Origin: Cytophagales bacterium
GTDB lineage: Bacteria; Bacteroidota; Bacteroidia; Cytophagales; Spirosomataceae
Reading direction: 5' to 3'
NCBI GenBank assembly: GCA_004292855.1
Contig: RDXN01000077.1
Span: 33,975-97,974, forward strand
DNA: 64,000 bases
This document shows positions 16,885 to 25,631 of the stretch, one piece after another. Each line of letters opens with the position of its first letter. The first letter of the stretch is position 1. The position numbers and the translations under genes are program-made. Below the pieces are notes generated by a model. It was given only the letters and a program-made list of their open reading frames with translations, was not told the DNA's origin and searched no databases.

Positions 16885-17952
16885 ATGCGTACTATGCTTA
16901 ACATGCTTGCCAATCGTTTACTTAACCAGCGGATATTGGCTCTTCTTATCGTCGGCGGCTCCCTAGCGGGCATACTTTCCTGCCAGGACCACGCCATCCA
17001 GAACCCGATGACCCTAACGGCCAGCCCCGGACCACCCTTTGCTACCGGGCTTAAGGCACCCCTTGGTTTAGCCGAAGACCCTCGCGGAAACCTGTGGGTA
17101 ACGGAAGCAGGGAGCGGAACCGTAAACAACGGACAGGTATCGGTGATTACCCCGGCGGGCGTAAAATACCCGGTCATTACAGGTTTTGTTTCGGCGATTA
17201 GCCCCGAGAACTCACCCGAAGGACTTAACCACCTGTTGCTGAAAGACGGAAAACTGTACATCCTGCACGCAACAGAAGCCAAACTCTATATTGCCGATGT
17301 GACGGGCTTTGTGCCGGGCGTAACGGCTTCGTTCCCGGCGAGTTTGCTGACTAGCTACGACATCGGGACGTTCGTCAGAAATGCTCACCCAAACGCCCCC
17401 GACGCTAAAAACTCGAACCCCTACGCGATGGCCTTCGGACCAAACGGCGACCTGTTTATCGCCGATGCGGGGGGCAACGCCATTATCCGCCGGAATCAGA
17501 ACACAGGTGCGTTGAGCGTGTACGCCGTTTTCCCCGACACGCCCAACCCGACCTCGATGGGACCACCCACCATCGACGCTGTGCCGACGGGTCTGGTGTT
17601 GAGTGGCAATAACTTCCTGGTCAGCACATTGAGCGGGTTTCCGTTTCCGGCGGGTGCCGCCCGGCTTATGCAGGTGTCGGCTACGGGCACAGCCCCGGTT
17701 ACCCCAACGGTCTATCAGGGAGGCTTTTCGGGCCTGACTGATGTGGAGTTAACCGCTGGTGGTCAGCCGGTTGTAACGGAGTTTGGGTTTGGTGGAACGG
17801 GTCGCGTTGCCAACGGAAACAACGCGGCAACGACCCTGTTTTCGCCCGCCATTACGCCGGTCGATATTCTGCGGAGCAACACCTCGCCCAATACGTATTA
17901 TGTGTTGTATTACGGACCGGGGATCATCGTGAAGCTGAACGCAACGAACTGA
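16885..17952 (+). CDS. ScyD/ScyE-family beta-propeller lipoprotein
   Basis: A 355-residue protein with a lipoprotein signal: hydrophobic stretch then GILSC, the Cys being the lipidation site. The rest has propeller-type repeats such as APLGLAEDPRGNLWVTEAG and NPYAMAFGPNGDLFIADAGGN, matching the ScyD/ScyE family, named after proteins of cyanobacterial scytonemin clusters but widespread in Bacteroidota without that pathway. Likely attached to the outer or inner membrane facing the periplasm. It follows the cytochrome operon after 131 bp with its own promoter candidate. The ligand is unknown. Confidence 0.85.
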   Translation: MRTMLNMLANRLLNQRILALLIVGGSLAGILSCQDHAIQNPMTLTASPGPPFATGLKAPLGLAEDPRGNLWVTEAGSGTVNNGQVSVITPAGVKYPVITGFVSAISPENSPEGLNHLLLKDGKLYILHATEAKLYIADVTGFVPGVTASFPASLLTSYDIGTFVRNAHPNAPDAKNSNPYAMAFGPNGDLFIADAGGNAIIRRNQNTGALSVYAVFPDTPNPTSMGPPTIDAVPTGLVLSGNNFLVSTLSGFPFPAGAARLMQVSATGTAPVTPTVYQGGFSGLTDVELTAGGQPVVTEFGFGGTGRVANGNNAATTLFSPAITPVDILRSNTSPNTYYVLYYGPGIIVKLNATN

Positions 17953-17995
17953 TTTGTGATTTTTGATTGGCACGCGGATTAAACAGATTGGGCGG

Positions 17996-18115
17996 GTTTT
18001 TGTCATGGCACCGGCCACCCGGCCCGAGGCACCTACTTCACTAATAGTCAAATTGAGGGTCAGCAAAGTAGATCCCTCGTACCTCGGGCCGGGTGGCCGG
18101 TGCCATGACAAAAAC
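17996..18115. repeat. Palindromic MITE-like element, perfect 34-bp arms
   Basis: The left arm 17996-18029 and right arm 18082-18115 are exact reverse complements, starting GTTTTTGTCATGGCACCGG and flanking a 52-bp centre. Inside, TAGATCCCTCGTACCTCGG matches the arm of the element at 40230-40322 apart from two bases, so both belong to one family. No coding capacity. It lies between two genes on the same strand and could act as a terminator for the ScyD-like gene. Confidence 0.85.
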
Positions 18116-18191
18116 TGCGTCATCCACGTGCCAATTCTTTTTCCGCGTGCCATTCTTTTGTAGGTTAGGGCTTTATCTTAACCTGCATGCT

Positions 18192-19898
18192 ATGCGCTAC
18201 GTCTCCCTATTTCTTTTGTCGGTTCTGACCGCTCAGGCCCAGACCAAATTTTCCGTTTCATTCCCCGCTTCGGCTACCTCCGCCACGCTCGACGGGCGGG
18301 TGTTGTTGCTCCTGTCTACCAACGACAAGGCCGAGCCACGTTTCCAGATCAACGACGACGCCAATACCCAGATGGTTTTCGGCCTCGACGTAAATGGCCT
18401 TAAACCCGGCAGTACGGCTGTGGTCGACCAGGCGGTATTTGGGTATCCACGCCAAAGTCTTGCCGAGGTGCCCGAGGGCGATTATTATGTGCAGGCCGTG
18501 CTGCACCGGTACGAGACATTCAACCTCAAAACCGGCCATACCGTGAAACTTCCGATGGATCGGGGTGAGGGCCAACACTGGAACGAGGCTCCCGGGAACT
18601 TGTACAGCAAGCCCGTCAAAATTCATTACAACCCCCGTGCCAAACAGACGGTCACGGTGAGCATGACCGAGGTGATTCCGCCCATTGCGGAGCCAAAAGA
18701 CACGAAATATATCAAGCACATCAAGGTACTGAGCAAACGCCTGACGGAGTTCTGGGGACGGCCCATGTACCTGGGTGCCCACGTGCTGCTGCCCCACGAT
18801 TTCGAGAAGCACCCCGAAGCCAAATTTCCCCTCTGCGTGTTCCACGGGCACTTCCCCGACGATTTTAGTGGGTTCAGCGAGACGCCCCCGCCCGCCAACA
18901 TGGACACGACCGACTACATTGCCCGGTTCAATATCTATGGCTACAAGAAGCGCGTGGCGCAGGAAGCCCATGATTTTTATAAGCAGTGGACGGGCAAAGA
19001 CTTCCCCCGAATGCTGATTGTGGAAATTCAGCACGCGACACCCTACTACGACGATTCGTACGCCGTGAACTCGGCCAGCATGGGGCCGTGGGGCGACGCC
19101 ATTATGTATGAGCTGATCCCCGAAATTGAGCGGCAGTTTCGCGGAATAGGGCAGGGGTGGGCGCGGTTTACCTACGGCGGCAGTACGGGCGGTTGGGAAG
19201 CGTTGGCCGTGCAGGTGAAATATCCCGACGAGTTTAACGGTTGCTTCGCGGCCTGCCCCGACCCCATTTCGTTTTCGGCCTACACGGTGGTCGATATTTA
19301 CAAAGACCAAAACGCCTATTACCTCGACAGTTCCCACAAGAAAACGGCCCGCCCCGGCAAACGCGACTACCTCGGCCACGTGAAATGTACGCTTGAAGAC
19401 TGCAACTACCGCGAGCTGGCTCTCGGCACCAACTCGCGCTCCGGCGATCAGTGGGACATTTGGCAGGCCGTGTATTCCCCGCAGGGACCCGATGGTTACC
19501 CTAAACCGATCTGGGACAAACGTACGGGCGTGATCGACAGGGAGGTGGCCAACTACTGGCGCGAGAACTACGACCTGCTCCACATCATGAAGCGCGACTG
19601 GAAAACCCTCGGCCCCAAGCTGACCGGCAAAGTCCGCATCTACTGTGGCGACATGGACAATTATTACCTCAACAACGCGGTTTACCTAATGGAGGATTTC
19701 CTGAAACAAACCCGAAACCCCCATTACCACGGCGAGGTGGCCTACGGCGACCGGGCCGAACACTGCTGGAACGGCGACCCCACACAACCCAACTACGTTA
19801 CGCGGCTTCGCTATAACTCCATGTACGTGCCTAAAATCCTGAAACGTATTGAAGAGTCGGCCCCCAAAGGCGCGGATTTAACGAGTTGGCGGTATTAA
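18192..19898 (+). CDS. Secreted alpha/beta-hydrolase, esterase-like
   Basis: A 568-residue protein from ATG 18192 with signal peptide MRYVSLFLLSVLTAQA. After a ~200-residue N-terminal beta region comes an esterase-like domain: FPLCVFHGHFP (oxyanion side), GGSTGGW (nucleophile elbow, Ser), CGDMDNYYLN (candidate Asp) and RAEHCWNGD (candidate His). The order Ser-Asp-His fits an alpha/beta-hydrolase of the putative-esterase family. Substrate unknown; periplasmic or exported location is expected. A long antisense frame (18258-19583) is a codon-bias shadow. Confidence 0.85.
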   Translation: MRYVSLFLLSVLTAQAQTKFSVSFPASATSATLDGRVLLLLSTNDKAEPRFQINDDANTQMVFGLDVNGLKPGSTAVVDQAVFGYPRQSLAEVPEGDYYVQAVLHRYETFNLKTGHTVKLPMDRGEGQHWNEAPGNLYSKPVKIHYNPRAKQTVTVSMTEVIPPIAEPKDTKYIKHIKVLSKRLTEFWGRPMYLGAHVLLPHDFEKHPEAKFPLCVFHGHFPDDFSGFSETPPPANMDTTDYIARFNIYGYKKRVAQEAHDFYKQWTGKDFPRMLIVEIQHATPYYDDSYAVNSASMGPWGDAIMYELIPEIERQFRGIGQGWARFTYGGSTGGWEALAVQVKYPDEFNGCFAACPDPISFSAYTVVDIYKDQNAYYLDSSHKKTARPGKRDYLGHVKCTLEDCNYRELALGTNSRSGDQWDIWQAVYSPQGPDGYPKPIWDKRTGVIDREVANYWRENYDLLHIMKRDWKTLGPKLTGKVRIYCGDMDNYYLNNAVYLMEDFLKQTRNPHYHGEVAYGDRAEHCWNGDPTQPNYVTRLRYNSMYVPKILKRIEESAPKGADLTSWRY

Positions 19899-19973
19899 AA
19901 ATAGTTGTAGCTTTCACCCGGCTTTGGTTATCTGCCGAAGCCGGACCAAATCACCTAAACCAACTAGACGACA

Positions 19974-20210
19974 ATGGGCATCCTGTATTCAATTATTATC
20001 GGTGGTATTGCTGGCTTTCTGGCCAGCCGGTTCATGGGCAGCAGCAACTCCATGCTTACGAACATTATTCTGGGTATTGTGGGGGGCTTCGTCGGCAACT
20101 TCATCGCCGACAAACTAGGCAACGACCGCAGCAACGACAACATCATTGTCAAACTGCTCATTGCCGTTGCCGGTGCCGCCCTGCTAATTTTCGTTGGGCG
20201 ATTTTTTTAA
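19974..20210 (+). CDS. GlsB/YeaQ/YmgE-family membrane protein
   Basis: A 78-residue protein with three hydrophobic segments and the glycine-rich helices typical of the transglycosylase-associated GlsB/YeaQ/YmgE family (GGIAGFLASRFMG, ILGIVGGFVGNFIADKLG). Members are general-stress inner membrane proteins of unknown mechanism. Its stop codon TAA is the first three bases of the inverted repeat at 20208-20306. Confidence 0.9.
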   Translation: MGILYSIIIGGIAGFLASRFMGSSNSMLTNIILGIVGGFVGNFIADKLGNDRSNDNIIVKLLIAVAGAALLIFVGRFF

Positions 20211-20306
20211 TGCGTAATGATGAATGCGTAATGCGTAATGGGCTGGCGCAAGTAAAAGAGTTTGGCGTCAGCCCATTACGCATTATGCATTCATCATTAC
20301 GCATTA
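20208..20306. repeat. Inverted repeat between convergent genes, carrying both stop codons
   Basis: Arms 20208-20249 and 20265-20306 (42 nt) match with two mismatches and are built from the repeated word AATGCGTAATG. The first TAA is the stop of the GlsB gene and the final TTA is the stop of the Xer recombinase gene on the other strand. T-rich sequence flanks both sides, so it could serve as a two-way terminator. Confidence 0.85.
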
Positions 20307-21203
20307 TTTTTTTCCTGCCTTCGGATGGGCCTGTTCGTAGGTCTTCTTCAACTGCTCCATGCTGGTGTGCGTGTAGATCTGCGTAGCGGCTAAACTGCTG
20401 TGACCGAGCAGGTCTTTGATGGCGTTGAGGTCGGCACCCCGGTTGAGCAGGTGTGTCGCAAAGGTGTGGCGCAGTACGTGGGGGCTTTTCTTTTCGAGGG
20501 TCGTAACAAGTTCCAGGTACTTCTTTACAATGCGCTGAATCAGCATGGGGTAGCCCTGAATGCCCTGATCGCTCACAATCAGATGCACGGCGTCGGCCTC
20601 AATGCCGAAGGTGGCTTGTTTGAGCGTTTGGTACGATTCCACGAGACCGGCCAACGAGGGCGGCATCGGTATAATTCGGTGTTTGTTGCGCTTGCCCAAC
20701 ACCATAATGGTTCGCTCGTATTGGTTGATGTCGGCCACTTTCAGGCCGATCAGTTCGCTCAGGCGGATGCCCGTTCCGTAGAGCAGTTCGAGCACGAGTT
20801 TGTCGCGTTGTCCGGCAAAGTCGTCGGTAAATTCGACCTCATCGAGCAGGGTTTCCATCGGTTTCTCTTCCACAAACACGGGCAACTTCCGGCTCATTTT
20901 GAGAGCCTGAATTTTCAGCATCGGGTCGACCTGAATCTGCTTCTGGCGCATCATATACCCGAAGAAACTCCGCAACGTGGCAATCTTGCGGTTTACCGAC
21001 GACCGATCCAACTCGGCTTCCACCAGTTTTACAATCCAGCCGCGCACCTGCCGGAAGTCGGCTTTATGGGCATCGGCCAACTCGAACTCCCCGGCCAGGA
21101 ACGTGCTGAACTGCTCCAGGTCTTTGCTGTAGGCGGTCAGGGTGTGCTGACTAAGTCGCTTTTCGTAGCGTATATGATGCAAAAAATCGTCGATGGGTGT
21201 CAT
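20304..21203 (-). CDS. Tyrosine recombinase XerC/XerD-type
   Basis: A 299-residue recombinase of standard Xer length. An N-terminal SAM-like DNA-binding domain (about 1-90, with LSQHTLTAYSKDLEQF) precedes the catalytic domain with Arg in GTGIRLSEL, a candidate Lys in VLGKRNKHR, HVLRHTFATHLL (His and Arg), LGHSSLAATQIYTH (His, then nucleophile Tyr). No phage or integron genes are near, so chromosome dimer resolution is the likely role. XerC and XerD cannot be told apart here. It ends within the inverted repeat at 20208-20306. Confidence 0.93.
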   Translation of the reverse strand: MTPIDDFLHHIRYEKRLSQHTLTAYSKDLEQFSTFLAGEFELADAHKADFRQVRGWIVKLVEAELDRSSVNRKIATLRSFFGYMMRQKQIQVDPMLKIQALKMSRKLPVFVEEKPMETLLDEVEFTDDFAGQRDKLVLELLYGTGIRLSELIGLKVADINQYERTIMVLGKRNKHRIIPMPPSLAGLVESYQTLKQATFGIEADAVHLIVSDQGIQGYPMLIQRIVKKYLELVTTLEKKSPHVLRHTFATHLLNRGADLNAIKDLLGHSSLAATQIYTHTSMEQLKKTYEQAHPKAGKK

Positions 21204-21351
21204 TGGACGAAGGTACGCAGCCTAAACGAAGGCAAAAAGGGAGTGAACCGACGATTTGAGGGAGTGGGCTGATAAACCCCCGATAAGCCAGCGGGTTTAT
21301 ACCATGTACCGGCGGATGTCCGCCATTAACTCCAACAAACTGTTATTCACC

Positions 21352-22314
21352 ATGAAACGTAATTCCTTGCTGCGTCCTGCCACATTGCTACTCACGGCTC
21401 TCTCCCTGGTTTTCGTTACGACCAGTTGCAAAAAAGACGACGAGGCCACTCCTAACACCGTAACCGACGTCGTGATTGCGGGCGATCAGTTCACGCTGCT
21501 CGAAGCCGCTGTTGTGCGGGCTGGCCTGGCCGACGCGCTTAAAAATACAAACAACATCACCGTTTTTGCCCCCACCGATGCAGCCTTTCGGGCGGCTGGT
21601 TTTGCCGACGTAGCGGCTATCAATGCCACTCCAGTGGCCACCTTAACAAGCGTTTTGCAATATCACGTACTGGCTAGCCGGGTAGCTTCATCGGCTATTC
21701 AAACGGCTGATAATGCCGCCCAGCCAACACTGCTGACCACCAACGGCACGATCTACATTACAAGAAATGCGGGTGGTGTTTCGGTGAATGGTGCCCGCGT
21801 GACGCAGCCCGACGTAGCGGCCAGCAATGGCGTTATTCACGTGATCGACCGGGTATTACTGCCACCAGCGGGCAACCTGCTTCAGGCTATTCAGGCCCTG
21901 AGCGCGGCCAACAATAATAACTTCTCGTTGCTCATTGCAGCCGCCACGCGGGTTGGTGGTGCTGTCATCACCACGCTCAGCACAGCCGCAGGTCCATTCA
22001 CATTGTTTGCGCCAACTAATGCCGCTTTTACGGCTGCCGGTTTTGCGAACGAAGCCGCGATCAATGCCGCTTCAGTGGCCACATTGCAAGCCGTTCTGCT
22101 CAACCACGTCGTAGCAGCGCGAGCCTTCTCGACCAACTTAGCGAGTGGTTCCGTTAACTCGGCGGGTGGTGGCCCGTTGGCTGTTGTGGTAGGCGCAAGT
22201 GGTGTGACAGTTACAGGCCGTGGCAACGGCACGAATGCCTCAAACGTGACGGCTGCCAATGTGGTCGCTACCAACGGGGTCATCCACGTGATCGACCGGG
22301 TATTGCTGCCTTAG
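21352..22314 (+). CDS. Fasciclin (FAS1) domain lipoprotein
   Basis: A 320-residue lipoprotein: ATG 21352 opens MKRNSLLRPATLLLTALS ... TTSCKKDDE with the lipid-bearing Cys. Two FAS1 domains follow, each with the F-A-P-T-xAAF motif (FAPTDAAFRAAGF and FAPTNAAFTAAGF), a YHV/NHV motif and the closing NGVIHVIDRVLLPP. FAS1 domains mediate adhesion or protein contacts on cell surfaces. A paralogue follows at 22521 after a terminator. The longer in-frame start at 21256 adds an unlikely leader and was rejected. Confidence 0.93.
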   Translation: MKRNSLLRPATLLLTALSLVFVTTSCKKDDEATPNTVTDVVIAGDQFTLLEAAVVRAGLADALKNTNNITVFAPTDAAFRAAGFADVAAINATPVATLTSVLQYHVLASRVASSAIQTADNAAQPTLLTTNGTIYITRNAGGVSVNGARVTQPDVAASNGVIHVIDRVLLPPAGNLLQAIQALSAANNNNFSLLIAAATRVGGAVITTLSTAAGPFTLFAPTNAAFTAAGFANEAAINAASVATLQAVLLNHVVAARAFSTNLASGSVNSAGGGPLAVVVGASGVTVTGRGNGTNASNVTAANVVATNGVIHVIDRVLLP

Positions 22315-22345
22315 GTGCAGGTTTAGAAGACAAGCAAGAACATGG

Positions 22346-22392
22346 AAAAGAGGTGTTGGTAAGTCGGGAGGGCTTGCCAGCACCTCTTTTTT
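22346..22392 (+). terminator. Rho-independent terminator after first fasciclin gene
   Basis: GAGGTGTTGGTAAG (22350-22363) pairs with CTTGCCAGCACCTC (22373-22386), with one mismatch, followed by six T. It lies 36 bp after the fasciclin stop codon. Confidence 0.9.
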
Positions 22393-22395
22393 CAT

Positions 22396-22425
22396 GCAAT
22401 AATTGACCGTTGGTTCAATTATTGC
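22396..22425. repeat. Perfect 11-bp inverted repeat upstream of second fasciclin gene
   Basis: GCAATAATTGA (22396-22406) and TCAATTATTGC (22415-22425) are exact reverse complements around an 8-nt spacer. It follows the terminator directly and is ~95 bp before the next ATG, so it may be an operator; there is no T-run, which argues against a second terminator. Confidence 0.6.
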
Positions 22426-22520
22426 AGATAGTCGTAACAGCTTCGCCGGAACATCGTTATTCTATAAGATAAATAGAGTTTTTGTATGTTCCTGCATGCT
22501 ACCTGTTACCGACTAAAGCT

Positions 22521-23552
22521 ATGAAAACACGATTGGTTACGGACAAAATCTGGCGGCTACGCGCCACTGGTTTGTTGCTGGGGTTATCGGCTTTACTGGT
22601 CAATTGCCAGAAGAGTGGAGATTCAGATTCGGCCATCGACCCTGACTCGACGGGTGTTTCGGTTACGCCCCCACAAGCCGTCACGGCATCGGGAACGCTG
22701 ACCGATATTGTGCAGAGAACGAGCCACTTGAGCCTGCTCAATATGGCCCTAACACGGGCCGGCCTGACTGATAAACTAAAAACAGGTTCGCTAACGCTGT
22801 TTGCCCCAAACGACGCGGCTTTCCGGGCGGCTGGCTATTCATCAAAAGCATCGCTCGACTCCCTCGCCACTGCCGACCTGCAACGACTGCTCCAGTACCA
22901 CGTTCTCGACTCGCGTCTGTCGGCGTCGGCCTTGCCCGTCAACGTGCCCACAAGCGTGCAAACAGCTTTGGTAACGGCCACTGTCTCATTATTTAAGGCC
23001 GCCGATGGCAAACTGTACGCCAACGCAGGCCGCGTGGTTCAGCCCGATATTGGAGCCGATAAATCGGTGATGTACGTGATCGACCGGCTGCTTACCGTGC
23101 CCACTCAAACCACCGTCGAGGTGATACGAACTACGACCAACCTGTCGATGTTCCGGCTGGCCGTTGAGCGGGTTGGAGCCGGGATCACCAACACCCTGCT
23201 GTCGCCCACCGACCGGGGGATCACCGTGTTTGCGCCCTCAAACAAGGCATTTCAGGAAGCAGGCTTTGCTAACGAAGATGCTATTCTAGCCGCTGATATC
23301 AACCGCCTGACTGAGATTTTACGCTACCATGTGGTAACGAGCCGTGCGTTTTCGCCCACGCTTCGTTCGGGCGATGTGAGCACCGCGCAGGGTACGCCCA
23401 TCACGGTTGCCATCAATGCAAAAGGAACCACCGTTACGGGCAAAGGCAACCCCACCGTGGCCGGTATCGTTCTGAAAACGGACCTCATCACCACCAACGG
23501 CGTCGTGCATATTATCGACCGGGTGTTGTTGCCCACACCGGTGGCGCAATAA
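22521..23552 (+). CDS. Fasciclin (FAS1) domain lipoprotein, second copy
   Basis: A 343-residue lipoprotein starting at ATG 22521 (MKTRLVTDKIWRLRATG ... LVNCQKS, lipobox Cys). Two FAS1 domains show FAPNDAAFRAAGY and FAPSNKAFQEAGF, each ending in a VIDR or IIDRVLLP strand. It is diverged from the preceding fasciclin gene but has the same design, so this is an old tandem duplication. The terminator and palindrome between them suggest separate expression. Location: outer or inner membrane surface; ligand unknown. Confidence 0.92.
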   Translation: MKTRLVTDKIWRLRATGLLLGLSALLVNCQKSGDSDSAIDPDSTGVSVTPPQAVTASGTLTDIVQRTSHLSLLNMALTRAGLTDKLKTGSLTLFAPNDAAFRAAGYSSKASLDSLATADLQRLLQYHVLDSRLSASALPVNVPTSVQTALVTATVSLFKAADGKLYANAGRVVQPDIGADKSVMYVIDRLLTVPTQTTVEVIRTTTNLSMFRLAVERVGAGITNTLLSPTDRGITVFAPSNKAFQEAGFANEDAILAADINRLTEILRYHVVTSRAFSPTLRSGDVSTAQGTPITVAINAKGTTVTGKGNPTVAGIVLKTDLITTNGVVHIIDRVLLPTPVAQ

Positions 23553-23578
23553 CAGAGTGGGGAGAGGGTGAAAAATTG

Positions 23579-24424
23579 CTAGGTAGCCGAAGTTAAGTTT
23601 TGAAGTTCGCCTACGCCAATCCGATTACATTTCATCAAAACCTCCTGTAAATCAGCTCCTGTTGACCGGAGCGGGTCTATGGCTCGCACCAACGTAACCC
23701 GCAGATCGAACAACTCCTCGCGGTTGAACTTCGATGATCCACGCACTAGATCTAAGCGCATCAGGGCTTCTTGCCGGTTTTGTTGGGGGTTGAATAAACC
23801 GTTCAGCTCTGAACACTGATTGCATACCCCGTTTTTATTGATCAGGGCGCACCGGGAGCCAAAGATCTCGGTCATCGTTTTGCGGGCGTTCAGCAGCAAA
23901 TGTTTTGCAACTCCTTCGGTTTTATCCAGAATGAGCGTGATGTCGGCCAGCGAAAAATCATAGATTTCCTTGAGCAATAGCGCAATCTGTTGTTCAATCG
24001 GCAACGTCTTCGATATACAGGTAAAACAGGTATCAATGTGTTCTCTGGCATCGTAGACCGCATCGGTTGCCGCCTGGCTGGTTTTGAGGATGGTGTCAAA
24101 CACGACACTGTCCGTAAGGGCGACTTGTTTCCCCTGTTGCATAACGTCCTGCGGCCAACGGTTCCGTTTTTTTAAGTGGTTATAGGCCAAATTCGTCGCA
24201 ATTTGAAACACCCAGGTTTTCAACGACGAAGCTCCCTCGAAACCGGCCAAATTATGATAGGCTTTGATAAATGTGTCGTGCGTGAGATCGTCGGCATCGT
24301 TACGGTCGGCCAGAAGTCGGTATAGATACGATCTTAACGACTGTTGAAACTGGGCGAAGAGTTGCTGAAACGCGTTAATATCGCCAGCCAACGCTTGTTT
24401 CAAAATCTCCTCCTGCGTGTTCAT
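23579..24424 (-). CDS. ECF-type RNA polymerase sigma factor with Cys-containing C-terminal extension
   Basis: A 281-residue protein. Residues ~10-90 form sigma region 2 (LFAQFQQSLRSYLYRLLADRNDADDLTHDTFIKAY) and ~130-190 region 4 (LPIEQQIALLLKEIYDFSLADI). About 90 extra residues follow, with NKNGVCNQCSELNG, a C-x2-C pair. A CxxxC-like segment (DTCFTC) also lies between regions 2 and 4. It overlaps the upstream oxidoreductase gene by 4 bp (ATGA), so the two are translationally coupled. No anti-sigma gene is adjacent; Cys pairs may sense redox state or bind metal, which is inference. Confidence 0.9.
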   Translation of the reverse strand: MNTQEEILKQALAGDINAFQQLFAQFQQSLRSYLYRLLADRNDADDLTHDTFIKAYHNLAGFEGASSLKTWVFQIATNLAYNHLKKRNRWPQDVMQQGKQVALTDSVVFDTILKTSQAATDAVYDAREHIDTCFTCISKTLPIEQQIALLLKEIYDFSLADITLILDKTEGVAKHLLLNARKTMTEIFGSRCALINKNGVCNQCSELNGLFNPQQNRQEALMRLDLVRGSSKFNREELFDLRVTLVRAIDPLRSTGADLQEVLMKCNRIGVGELQNLTSAT

Positions 24425-25407
24425 GGTTTCAGAACGACTTTGCCTGTTGTCTGTCTATTTTCAATACGGGTGTGTGCGTCAACAACGGCCTGTAACGGAA
24501 ACGAATCCTGCACGTGAATTCTGAGTTTGCCTTCGGCCATCAGACCAATTACCGCACCAAGTGCCTGCTGCCATTGAGCCATCCTGTTTTGGATGAACCA
24601 AGCCAAATTAAAGCCCGTCACGGTCTGGTTTTCGTCCACAAAATGTTCGGAGTGCATGAACCCTTTCTGACCACTAGCCGCGCCATACACTACCATCGTT
24701 CCTCCGGTGGCCAAACACGCAAAACTTTGGGCATATATTTCTCCCCCAACCATTTCCAAAATCAAATCTACTTTATTGCCCCCATTAGCGGAAATGACTC
24801 GGTCGGCCCAACCCGAATTGGTGTAGTTTACGGTATAATCGGCTCCACGAGAACGAGCTACTGCACATTTCTCATCCGTGCTGGCGGTGCCAATAACGGT
24901 GGCGGCACCAGCGAGTTTGGCTAATTGCACCAGAATGGATCCAACGCCACCGGCAGCCGCATGAATCAGAACAGACCTGTTAGCAAGGTCTTTCACAACC
25001 TCATAGAGCATCAAATAAGCCGTTGATCCTTGTACAAAAATGGCCGTAGCCTCGGCAGCATCGAGGGTTGGCGGCAGGGGCACACAAAACTGAGTCGCTG
25101 CCAGCGCATACTCAGCATAGCCGCCACCCTGCGGCAAAATAGCCAGAACCCGGTTGCCTACCTGAAAAGGAGGGTCCACGACACCTTCGCCCACGGCCAC
25201 AATTTCGCCGACGGCTTCGGTTCCCAACACGAAAGGCAACGGAGTTGGCATGAAATACGTGTTTTTCCGGCGAAGAATGTCTGAATAGTTCACCCCGGCA
25301 GCCTCCACCCGGATCAATACCTGACCGGCCTGCGGCTGGGGCTTATCTACTGTAACGATTTGGAGAACTTCGGCCCCGCCGTACTCACTAAATTGAACTT
25401 GTTGCAT
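24421..25407 (-). CDS. Quinone oxidoreductase-like NAD(P)H dehydrogenase (MDR family)
   Basis: A 328-residue zinc-free medium-chain dehydrogenase of the quinone oxidoreductase type. The GroES-like half contains GVNYSDILRRKNTY and GTEAVGEIVAVGEGV; the Rossmann half has the nucleotide motif AAAGGVGSILVQLAKLAGA and ends FPLQAVVDAHTRIENRQTTGKVVL. It would reduce quinones or enals using NADPH. The stop overlaps the start of the sigma factor gene, so the pair may form a small redox-responsive operon. Confidence 0.93.
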   Translation of the reverse strand: MQQVQFSEYGGAEVLQIVTVDKPQPQAGQVLIRVEAAGVNYSDILRRKNTYFMPTPLPFVLGTEAVGEIVAVGEGVVDPPFQVGNRVLAILPQGGGYAEYALAATQFCVPLPPTLDAAEATAIFVQGSTAYLMLYEVVKDLANRSVLIHAAAGGVGSILVQLAKLAGAATVIGTASTDEKCAVARSRGADYTVNYTNSGWADRVISANGGNKVDLILEMVGGEIYAQSFACLATGGTMVVYGAASGQKGFMHSEHFVDENQTVTGFNLAWFIQNRMAQWQQALGAVIGLMAEGKLRIHVQDSFPLQAVVDAHTRIENRQTTGKVVLKP

Positions 25408-25631
25408 GATCTGTTTTGTCTAAAATTGAACGAATTGATCCCTTAGACAACTGAGCCTCCTGAAACGGTCGGGTTATTTTGAAATGCTTAAACAGATACG
25501 GAATGACCAACTCTTTTAAGCCTCCTGGTGTTATCTTTCCAGATATTCCCGTTCTTTGAAGTTGGTTAACAGTCGTTGATTTCAGCAGAAAATCCAATGA
25601 CCAATGCTTGTTGACCAATGACTAATTCCGT

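Noticed and set aside
18258..19583. 441-codon antisense frame over the esterase gene
   Set aside because: Long antisense frame caused by GC-rich third positions; low-complexity product without family features.
20304..21203. Phage or integron integrase
   Set aside because: Length and motifs fit housekeeping Xer recombinases and no phage, att or cassette features are nearby.
25388..25618. Minus-strand 76-codon frame upstream of polA
   Set aside because: Overlaps the oxidoreductase start and translates word-like repeat sequence (CCAATGACCAATG); no homology recognised.
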